In this document: positions 1 through 5,375 of the stretch, piece by piece
Layout of the letters: each line of letters starts with the position of its first letter
How positions within the stretch are numbered: the first letter of the stretch is position 1
Assembly (NCBI GenBank): GCA_027294185.1
Contig: JAPUME010000023.1
Coordinates: 1 to 5,441 of the forward strand
Source: Acidobacteriota bacterium
Lineage (GTDB): Bacteria > Acidobacteriota > Terriglobia > UBA7540 > JAPUME01
DNA length: 5,441 nt
Reading direction: 5' to 3'
Translations under genes and position numbers: made by a program
Notes under the pieces: generated by a model
What the model was told of the DNA's origin: nothing
The model's database searches: none
The model's input: only the letters and a program-made list of their open reading frames with translations

Positions 1-1074
1 TCCCCGCGCATTGCCGAAGATTTGGACGCGGCGCTGGTGGGTTTGGAAGAAGTGCTGGCCCAAAGTGATTTCCTTTCGCTTCACGCCAGCCTGACTCCCG
101 AAACCGAGCACCTTATCAACGAGAAGAGCCTCGCAAAGATGAAGCCGGGCGTTCGCATTGTGAATTGCAGCAGGGGCGAAATGGTGAACGAAGCCGACCT
201 GCTGGCGGCCCTGGAATCGGGACATGTAGGCGGGGCCGGCTTGGATGTCTTTGAAATCGAACCCCCACCGCCGGGTTCCCCCGGAGCCAAACTTCTGGCC
301 CACCCGCGTGTCGTGGCCACGCCTCACATTGCCGGGTCCACTGAAGAAGCGCAGGAATCCGTGGGCATTGGCATCGCCGAGCAGATCTCGGAATACCTGC
401 GGGACGGGATTTCAAGAAGCGCTGTGAATCTTCCTCCCGTATCCGCCGAAGAGTTCAAGAAGCTTGAGCCTTATATTCAACTGGGGGAGAAGGAGGGTTC
501 TTTCCTGGCGCAAATGGCAACGGGGCGAATGGATCACGTGCGCATCAGCTACGACGGCGGCCTGGCCGAGCTCAATACCCATCTGGTCAAAAGCGCCGTG
601 CTGAAGGGAATCCTGAACGTGATCCTTTCCGAGAAGGCCAATCTGATTAACGCCGGAACCATCGCTGAGGAGAGGGGAATCGTCGTCGAGGAGCTGCGAA
701 GCACCCGGCGGGTCGCCGTTTCGAACTCCCTCGGAGTTGCCTTGCGGACGGCCGGGGATTCGCCGTCTATCCTGGGAATGGTCGGAATGGGAGGCAGCCT
801 GCGGATTCTCGGCATCAACGATATCGATGTGGAAGCGCCGCTGCAGGGCATCCTTCTTTTGATCAAGAACCAGGATGTTCCCGGAGTAATCGGCCGCGTA
901 GGGACGATCCTTGGGAATGGGAAGGTCAATATCGCGAATTTCGCCCTGGGACGCGCCCCCGGCACGGACCAGGCCATCGGCGTGGTCAACGTGGACCAGC
1001 CCGTCCCCGAAGCGGTGCTGGCGGAAATTCGGGCGGTCCCTGCGATCGGCGTGGCGCACCTGATCCAGCTTTGA
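1..1074 (+). CDS. serA: D-3-phosphoglycerate dehydrogenase, 5'-truncated by window edge
   Basis: SerA oxidises 3-phosphoglycerate to 3-phosphohydroxypyruvate with NAD+, the first step of cytosolic L-serine synthesis. The frame is open from base 1 with no start, so 357 C-terminal residues are present; family members of this type are about 525-530 long, so some 170 residues (N-terminal substrate domain and the Rossmann glycine motif) lie to the left. Visible, numbering from base 1: the rest of the nucleotide-binding and catalytic core (about 1-135), with catalytic Arg58 in NCSRGE, Glu87 in DVFEIEPP and His109 in TPHIAGST, spaced as in E. coli Arg240/Glu269/His292; an intervening (ASB-like) domain at about 148-272; and a C-terminal ACT domain at about 283-357 with the DVPGVIGRVG and VNIANFALGR motifs. 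ACT domains in SerA commonly bind L-serine for feedback inhibition; that is family knowledge. No frameshift or missing catalytic residue is seen. No convincing terminator follows. Confidence 0.96.
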   Translation, partial: SPRIAEDLDAALVGLEEVLAQSDFLSLHASLTPETEHLINEKSLAKMKPGVRIVNCSRGEMVNEADLLAALESGHVGGAGLDVFEIEPPPPGSPGAKLLAHPRVVATPHIAGSTEEAQESVGIGIAEQISEYLRDGISRSAVNLPPVSAEEFKKLEPYIQLGEKEGSFLAQMATGRMDHVRISYDGGLAELNTHLVKSAVLKGILNVILSEKANLINAGTIAEERGIVVEELRSTRRVAVSNSLGVALRTAGDSPSILGMVGMGGSLRILGINDIDVEAPLQGILLLIKNQDVPGVIGRVGTILGNGKVNIANFALGRAPGTDQAIGVVNVDQPVPEAVLAEIRAVPAIGVAHLIQL

Positions 1075-1187
1075 CCAATTTTTTGATCGATTCCGGTCGC
1101 TTCACTCAGGTTTCAGATCTGACCCTCTGTGTTGATTCACCACTGGCCCACGTGATTGATTACCTTTCTTTGGCTGAGGCCACCTGA

Positions 1188-1203
1188 CCTCCCCAGGAGG
1201 AGA
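1188..1203 (+). promoter_or_regulatory. Strong Shine-Dalgarno inside a small hairpin, upstream of the acyl-CoA dehydrogenase
   Basis: AGGAGGAGA at 1195-1203 is a near-ideal ribosome binding site; AGGAGG ends 7 bases before the ATG at 1208, which fixes that start. CCTCC at 1188-1192 is the exact reverse complement of GGAGG at 1196-1200, with CCA between them, so the mRNA could form a 5-bp all-perfect hairpin that hides the core of the site. The binding site is certain; a regulatory role for the hairpin is only inferred, because a 3-base loop and 5-bp stem would be marginal and anti-Shine-Dalgarno matches arise by chance. No clear sigma-70 promoter is visible in the 133-base gap after serA, so whether this gene is co-transcribed with serA is unresolved. 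Confidence 0.75.
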
Positions 1204-1207
1204 CCCG

Positions 1208-2386
1208 ATGCCTTCCTATCAAGGTGTGGACTTTCTCAATATCGACTCCTTTCTCAGTGATGAAGAGAAACTCGTCCGCCAGACGGTGCGCCGCTTTGTG
1301 GACGAGCAGGTAAATCCGTCCATTGAGGAGTGGAACCGAGAGGGTAGGTTCCCTCTGCACCTGGTCAAGCCGATGGCGGAGCTGGGATTTCTGGGAGCGG
1401 GTCTCAGTGGTTACGGCGGCTCGGGCATGAACAGCGTCCAGTACGGACTGGTGATGCAGGAGCTCGAGCGGGGCGACAGCGGCTTGCGGAGTTTTGTCTC
1501 CGTGCAGTCGGCGCTGGTAATCTACCCGATATCAACCTACGGGTCTGAGGAACAGAAAAAACGCTGGCTGCCCCGATTGAGTTCCGGCGAGGCGATCGGT
1601 TGTTTCGGCCTGACCGAGCCCGACTTCGGCTCCAACCCCGCCGGCATGCGGACGCGCGCTGTCAAGGACGGCGACTTTTACGTTCTGAACGGGGAGAAGA
1701 CCTGGATTACCTCCGGCAGCATCGCGGAGGTGGCCCTCATTTGGGCGCGGTTGGGCGAGGCAAATGGCGTCGTGCGGGGCTTCCTGGTGGAGAAGGGAAC
1801 ACCGGGGTTTGTGGCGCAGGATATTCACGGGAAACATTCGCTGCGAGCTTCGGTTTCTTCGAGCCTCTCTCTGGGTGAGGTTCGGGTCCCGGCGGCGAAT
1901 ATGCTCCCCAAAGCGGAGGGGATGAAGGGGCCCTTGAGCTGCCTGACGCAGGGGCGCTACGGCATCGGATGGGGCACGCTGGGGGCCGCGATGGCCTGCT
2001 ACCACGAGGCATTGGAGTTTACCAAAGCGCGCAAGCAGTTCGGTAACAAACCCATCGCCGGGCATCAGCTGGTGCAGGAGCAACTGGTCGAGATGGTCAC
2101 GGAAATCAGCAAGGGACAACTCCTGGCTCTGCACGTGGGACGGCTGAAGGATGAGGGAAGACTCGATTCGGCACACGCGTCCCTGTTGAAACGGAACAAC
2201 ACCCGCATGGCCTTGCAGGTGGCGCGCGCGGCGAGAGACCTGCTGGGAGCGAACGGCATTACCTCAGACTACTCAGTTTTCCGCCACATGGCGAATCTTG
2301 AATCCGTCGCCACCTACGAAGGCACCCACAATATCCACACGCTGATTTTGGGCCAGAAGATTACCGGAATCCCCGCCTACGAATAA
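1208..2386 (+). CDS. gcdH: Acyl-CoA dehydrogenase, glutaryl-CoA dehydrogenase type
   Basis: This 392-residue flavoprotein closely resembles glutaryl-CoA dehydrogenase, which oxidises and decarboxylates glutaryl-CoA to crotonyl-CoA in lysine, tryptophan and aromatic catabolism, passing electrons to electron-transfer flavoprotein. It has the three-part acyl-CoA dehydrogenase fold: N-terminal helices (about 15-130), a middle beta domain (about 131-225, flavin segment CFGLTEPDFGS at 132-142 and KTWIT at 164-168), and C-terminal helices (about 235-385, RKQFG at 275-279). The catalytic base is Glu371 in TYEGTHNIH. Arg94 and Ser98 in SGLRSFVS match the residues that hold the glutaryl carboxylate in the human enzyme, and Glu87 and Tyr370 are also kept. 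The long KRNN...ARDLLGANGI block is typical of this subfamily. Oddities: the flavin motif reads GSN where most members read GSD, with Phe140 at a position that is usually small. There is no signal peptide; it is cytosolic. The start is fixed by the strong ribosome binding site. A related short-chain dehydrogenase with another substrate is possible but less likely. No other pathway gene is visible nearby. Confidence 0.88.
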   Translation: MPSYQGVDFLNIDSFLSDEEKLVRQTVRRFVDEQVNPSIEEWNREGRFPLHLVKPMAELGFLGAGLSGYGGSGMNSVQYGLVMQELERGDSGLRSFVSVQSALVIYPISTYGSEEQKKRWLPRLSSGEAIGCFGLTEPDFGSNPAGMRTRAVKDGDFYVLNGEKTWITSGSIAEVALIWARLGEANGVVRGFLVEKGTPGFVAQDIHGKHSLRASVSSSLSLGEVRVPAANMLPKAEGMKGPLSCLTQGRYGIGWGTLGAAMACYHEALEFTKARKQFGNKPIAGHQLVQEQLVEMVTEISKGQLLALHVGRLKDEGRLDSAHASLLKRNNTRMALQVARAARDLLGANGITSDYSVFRHMANLESVATYEGTHNIHTLILGQKITGIPAYE

Positions 2387-2392
2387 GCCGGC

Positions 2393-2421
2393 CCGCGTGT
2401 TCGCGGCTATTTCGCTTCTTT
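2393..2421 (+). terminator. Possible weak intrinsic terminator after the acyl-CoA dehydrogenase
   Basis: CCGCG (2393-2397) and CGCGG (2402-2406) form a perfect 5-bp GC stem around the loop TGTT, starting 6 bases after the dehydrogenase stop. An alternative pairing, AGC (2386-2388) with GCT (2406-2408), can extend CGCG/CGCG across a bulge. The downstream + strand, CTATTTCGCTTCTTTCC, is pyrimidine- and T-rich but not a true T run. The tail overlaps the 3' end of convergent polA. On the other strand the hairpin has no T-rich tail, so polA termination is not explained. Plausible as a weak terminator or as a transcript-end stabilising hairpin. Confidence 0.35.
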
Positions 2422-5052
2422 CCAGTTTGGTCCCACTCCCATATCCACTTTGAGCGGAACGCGGAGAGCGTAGGCGCCCTCCATCTCAGCTTTTATTATC
2501 GGTGGTGTGCTCTTCTGTTCTTCTCGGGCAAGCTCGAAGACAAGTTCATCGTGCACGGTGAGGATCATTCGGGAACGCACTTTTGAATCCTTGAGCCGGC
2601 GCTGGAGGCGGACCATGGCCAGTTTCATCAGGTCGGCGGCGGAGCCCTGGAGCGGCGTGTTCAGCGCCTCGCGCTCCGCCCGTCGACGCATTGCAATGTC
2701 TTTGCTGTTGATTTCCGGGATGGGTCGCAGACGCCCGAGCAGGGTCCGCACCTGACCCGTTTTTCGCGCCTCCTCGATCTGAGAGTCCAGATATTTTTTT
2801 ACACTGCTGTAGCGGCGAAAATATTCGTCGATATACTGCTGGGCCTCGCCCCGCGAGGTGCCGGTCCGTTGCGCCAATCCAAAGGAACTTAGCCCGTAGA
2901 TCACCCCGTAGTTGATCGCCTTGGCCATGCGACGATGCTCGTGGGTTTGAAGCCCCGGAAGCACGCCGAAGATCTCCTGCGCGGTGAGAGAGTGAATGTC
3001 CTCGTCGCGGCGAAAGGCTTCGAGGAGCAGCGGGTCCTCAGATAGGTGGGCGAGAACGCGAAGCTCGATCTGTGAATAGTCGGCGGAGAGAATCAGGAAT
3101 CCCTTTTCCGAAACGAAGGCGGAACGGATACGCTGGCCGTAGTCGTCCCCGATGGGAATGTTTTGCAGATTGGGATTTCCCGAAGAGAGCCGCCCGGTAC
3201 GGGCCACGGTCTGGCGGAAGCTGGTGTGCACGCGGCCCGTCTCCGGATGGATGTACTTCGGCAGGGCGTCGATGTAGGTGGATTTCAGCTTGGCGCGGGT
3301 GCGGTACTCGATCACACGGCGAGGCAATTCGTGTTTTTCGCTGAGCGCTTCGAGCACGGAGGCGTCGGTTGCGTACTGTCCGCTCTTTTTTAATCGCTTC
3401 CCGCCCGGCAGGTTCAGCTTTCCGAACAGCACTTCGCCCAGTTGTTTGGGTGAGTCGATGTCGAATGCCGTGCCGGAGAGATCGTAAATGGTTTCGGTCA
3501 GTTCTCTCAGTTCACGGTCGAATTCCACCGACATTCGCGCCAATATCTTCGGGTCAATGCGAACCCCCAGCGCTTCGACCTCCGCCAGAACCGTAGAGAG
3601 TGGTAATTCGATTTCCTGGTAGAGAGGTTCCAGCCCCCGGCTTTTAACCTCTTTGGAGAGGTCGCGAGCCAGGCGAGAGACGAGCTTCGCCTGCGCAGCC
3701 AAATCGGGCGGAACCGGCTGGAGCAGGCGACGGGGAACCACGTCCTCAAAGCCGTGGCCGGAGGTGAGCGGCTCCAGGAGGTAGGAGTAGAGCATCGGGT
3801 CGTGGACGACTCCGGCAAGCTCGATCCCTGCCCGCCTCAAAAACAGGCGCAAACGCTTTTCGTTGTGAACGGCCTTGTCTCGATGCCCGTCTTCGAGGAA
3901 TTTCTTGCATTGCTTGAGTCCGCCTGCCTTTTTGCCTTTCAGCTCAACCCACCGGGAACCTTTGGAGCCACAATGAAAACCCAATCCGGTTAACGTTGCC
4001 GAAATGCCTTCTTCCTCAATCCGAAAGCCGAGGCCTACGAAGTGCGCGGCGGGAAGGGAAGCGAGCCACGCTGCTACCTCAGTGGCGCTGGTTGCCGCGG
4101 ACTCCTTCTGTTGAACTTCCGCAGGAGTTGCCCGTGATGCCTCCTCCACCAGTTCCCGCACCAGGGAGCCGAAACCAAGCTCGCGGGAGAGCTTGCTGAG
4201 TTCCGCGAGATCAGGCGGGCGGGTGCGCAGGTCTTCGATTGTCAAACCCAGCTTCATGTTGGTTTTGATTTGGGCGAGCTTTCGGCTGAGCAAAGCTTCT
4301 TTCTTGTAGTTGACCAGAGCGTTGCGGTAGCTCGCCCGTTTGACCTTGTCCCCGTTTGCCAGCACGGCTTCCAGGGTGCCGTAGGTTTGGATCAATTCGG
4401 TGGCGCCTTTGGGACCGATATAACTGATCTTCTTGCCGCCGGGATTGGGCGGCTCCTGGCCGGGGAAGGGACGTGCGCCGGGTATGTTGTCGCTCGGATC
4501 GCCGCACAAGGCCAGCCAGTCGACGACCTGGGAGGGCTTTACACCCATGATTTCCACCACCTTGGCTTCGTCACAAAGAATCTCTTCTCCCCGCGAGGGC
4601 TTGAGGATTCGCACCCGGTCGGTCACCAACTGAAACAGGTCCTCGTCCCCGGAGACGATGATGACCTCCATTTTCTGTCTTCCCGCGGCAGCGGCAAGGG
4701 TGCCCAGAATGTCGTCTGCCTCGAAGCCTTCCTTTTCGATCACCGGCAGGTGATGCGCCTGGCAGAATTTCCGTACGTAAGGGAGCTGCGGTTCGAGTTC
4801 GGGCGGGAACTCCGGCCGGTTGGCTTTGTATTCCTCGAAAAGCTTGTCGCGAAACGTAGGGGCCGGAGTGTCGAAAGCCACGGCCACGTGGTCGGAGGGG
4901 TAGGATTTAAGAAGCTTCCTGAGCGTTCTTACAAAGATGTAGACGGCCTTGGTGGGAATCCCCTTGGGCGAGACCAGCTCCATCTGCATGGGCGCATGGA
5001 AAGCCCGGAAGACCAGCGACATGGCATCGATCAGGAACAGTCGTGAGGACAC
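2407..5052 (-). CDS. polA: DNA polymerase I (5'-nuclease plus polymerase, proofreading domain degenerate)
   Basis: Pol I removes RNA primers and fills gaps during lagging-strand synthesis and excision repair. From the GTG at 5052 it has 881 residues, normal for the family. The 5'-nuclease domain (about 1-300) keeps the metal ligands: Asp9, Asp61, EADD 111-114, Asp136/Asp138 in SGDEDLF, and Asp185/Asp188 in GDPSDN. A roughly 16-residue insertion sits between NIPG (189-192) and IGPK (212-215). The middle 3'-5' exonuclease-like domain (about 320-480) has lost its catalytic acids and is probably structural. The polymerase domain (about 485-881) is intact: TGRLSS 619-624, motif A DYSQIELR 658-665, motif B RRMAKAINYGVIYG 707-720 with Lys711 and Tyr719, NTPLQGSAADL 798-808, and motif C VHDEL 833-837 with Asp835. 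Tyr715 stands where E. coli has Phe762. The GTG was chosen because homology begins at SSRLFLIDA and a ribosome binding site precedes it. An in-frame ATG at 5298 would add 82 residues unlike any Pol I N-terminus. It is convergent with the dehydrogenase and divergent from lpxC. Confidence 0.97.
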   Translation of the reverse strand: MSSRLFLIDAMSLVFRAFHAPMQMELVSPKGIPTKAVYIFVRTLRKLLKSYPSDHVAVAFDTPAPTFRDKLFEEYKANRPEFPPELEPQLPYVRKFCQAHHLPVIEKEGFEADDILGTLAAAAGRQKMEVIIVSGDEDLFQLVTDRVRILKPSRGEEILCDEAKVVEIMGVKPSQVVDWLALCGDPSDNIPGARPFPGQEPPNPGGKKISYIGPKGATELIQTYGTLEAVLANGDKVKRASYRNALVNYKKEALLSRKLAQIKTNMKLGLTIEDLRTRPPDLAELSKLSRELGFGSLVRELVEEASRATPAEVQQKESAATSATEVAAWLASLPAAHFVGLGFRIEEEGISATLTGLGFHCGSKGSRWVELKGKKAGGLKQCKKFLEDGHRDKAVHNEKRLRLFLRRAGIELAGVVHDPMLYSYLLEPLTSGHGFEDVVPRRLLQPVPPDLAAQAKLVSRLARDLSKEVKSRGLEPLYQEIELPLSTVLAEVEALGVRIDPKILARMSVEFDRELRELTETIYDLSGTAFDIDSPKQLGEVLFGKLNLPGGKRLKKSGQYATDASVLEALSEKHELPRRVIEYRTRAKLKSTYIDALPKYIHPETGRVHTSFRQTVARTGRLSSGNPNLQNIPIGDDYGQRIRSAFVSEKGFLILSADYSQIELRVLAHLSEDPLLLEAFRRDEDIHSLTAQEIFGVLPGLQTHEHRRMAKAINYGVIYGLSSFGLAQRTGTSRGEAQQYIDEYFRRYSSVKKYLDSQIEEARKTGQVRTLLGRLRPIPEINSKDIAMRRRAEREALNTPLQGSAADLMKLAMVRLQRRLKDSKVRSRMILTVHDELVFELAREEQKSTPPIIKAEMEGAYALRVPLKVDMGVGPNWKEAK

Positions 5053-5058
5053 TTTTAG

Positions 5059-5069
5059 CCTGCCTTCTT
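5059..5069 (-). promoter_or_regulatory. Ribosome binding site supporting the polA GTG start
   Basis: Reading the minus strand, AAGAAGG (5069-5063) runs into GCAGG (5063-5059), and the latter ends 6 bases before the GTG at 5052-5050. The purine-rich stretch at suitable spacing, together with Pol I homology beginning at the next codons (SSRLFLIDA), makes GTG the best start. The nearest in-frame ATG downstream (codon 11) lies inside the conserved first strand of the nuclease domain and would remove catalytic Asp9. Confidence 0.7.
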
Positions 5070-5144
5070 GAGTGTGAACTCCTAGATTACAGGTTTTCCG
5101 ACCTTCGTGCCAGAGGGCTGGAGCGCCGGCGCCCGTCGGGAAAG

Positions 5145-5181
5145 CGTCGACTCGATTGCGATTCGGGTTCGAGATTCGACG
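5145..5181 (-). repeat. Bulged inverted repeat in the polA leader
   Basis: CGTCGA CTCGA (5145-5155) pairs with TCGAG AT TCGACG (5169-5181): 11 base pairs interrupted by a two-base AT bulge, around a 13-base loop. It lies about 90-130 bases upstream of the polA GTG, in the direction of polA transcription. There is no T run on either strand, so it is not an intrinsic terminator. It could be leader RNA structure or a DNA site; the bulge makes an RNA hairpin the better reading. No known element is recognised. Confidence 0.4.
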
Positions 5182-5238
5182 TCCCTGCAGAGTCGCAACT
5201 CCGGGCAGCGGGGTGGAGGAACGTGCAGATAAGGCACA

Positions 5239-5262
5239 CACTGTTGCATAAATGCAACAGTG
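5239..5262. promoter_or_regulatory. Perfect 24-base palindrome, candidate operator between polA and lpxC
   Basis: CACTGTTGCAT (5239-5249) and ATGCAACAGTG (5252-5262) are exact reverse complements, 11 bases each, around a central AA. The site is 113 bases upstream of the lpxC ATG and 186 bases upstream of the polA GTG, at the boundary between GC-rich and AT-rich sequence. No T run follows it on either strand, so it is not a terminator. The form suits a homodimeric helix-turn-helix repressor binding two TGTTGCAT half-sites. It is not a LexA box: CTGT and ACAG are 12 bases apart, not 8. The symmetry is observed; the operator role and its target (lpxC, polA or both) are inferred. Confidence 0.55.
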
Positions 5263-5283
5263 GCGATTCGAGTCGATATTTCT

Positions 5284-5303
5284 ATTGAAATAAATCATTC
5301 AAT
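5284..5303. repeat. Short inverted repeat in the AT-rich block
   Basis: ATTGAA (5284-5289) and TTCAAT (5298-5303) are exact reverse complements separated by 8 bases. It lies 72 bases upstream of the lpxC ATG, 21 bases after the larger palindrome. In AT-rich sequence a 6-base arm is not rare, so chance is a real alternative; the spacing would also fit one helical turn between half-sites for a dimeric regulator. Confidence 0.25.
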
Positions 5304-5365
5304 CCCAACAACATACATTGTTACTAGTTTGGTATTTGAGGTGCAGACTATCTAAGTGCAGATGC

Positions 5366-5372
5366 AGAGGAG
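5366..5372 (+). promoter_or_regulatory. Ribosome binding site of lpxC
   Basis: AGAGGAG at 5366-5372 precedes the ATG at 5376; its GAGG core ends 5 bases before the start. An in-frame TGA at 5337-5339 closes the frame upstream and no better start lies between. The ATG at 5362 is in another frame. Confidence 0.7.
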
Positions 5373-5375
5373 TTT

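Larger units (their letters stand above)
5053..5375. other. Divergent intergenic region between polA and lpxC
   Basis: These 323 bases hold no gene I can support. The polA-proximal part (about 5053-5235) is GC-rich, includes the 10-base palindrome GCGCCGGCGC at 5123-5132 and a bulged hairpin at 5145-5181, and would be the polA leader if transcription starts upstream. The lpxC-proximal part switches to AT-rich (20 G/C in 5271-5340), as expected where promoters lie, and holds a perfect 24-base palindrome (5239-5262) and a weaker inverted repeat (5284-5303). I looked for sigma-70 boxes in both directions. On the minus strand TTGGGA, 18 bases, TAGAAA is the best pair, four of six matches each. 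On the + strand nothing better than three or four matches at good spacing was found. The promoters are therefore likely here but not pinned down. Confidence 0.7.

Noticed and set aside
412..1059. Long minus-strand open frame (215 codons) opposite serA.
   Set aside because: It mirrors the conserved SerA regulatory domains and has no domain or motif of its own; a shadow frame.
1030..1100. Intrinsic terminator after serA at the T6 run (1079-1084).
   Set aside because: Only 4-bp pairings (GATC or GGTC/GACC) can be found before the T run; no stable GC stem abuts it.
1132..1160. Sigma-70 promoter TTGATT / ATTGAT ahead of the acyl-CoA dehydrogenase.
   Set aside because: The -10 box at 17-base spacing matches the consensus at only three of six positions; not better than chance.
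4270..5046. Long + strand open frame (258 codons) opposite the start of polA.
   Set aside because: It is the antisense of conserved 5'-nuclease sequence with no ribosome binding site or recognisable protein motif; a shadow of a GC-rich gene.
5114..5187. tRNA-like segment: GGTTCGAG resembles a T-loop, and AGGGCTG can pair with CGTCCCT at acceptor-like distance.
   Set aside because: The T-stem needs two G-T pairs, the acceptor has a mismatch and a wobble, position 8 is G rather than T, and no D-arm or anticodon stem-loop can be drawn between them. Treated as chance.
5241..5260. LexA (SOS) box CTGT...ACAG upstream of polA.
   Set aside because: The proteobacterial box needs 8 bases between CTGT and ACAG; here there are 12, and the symmetry continues beyond the box.
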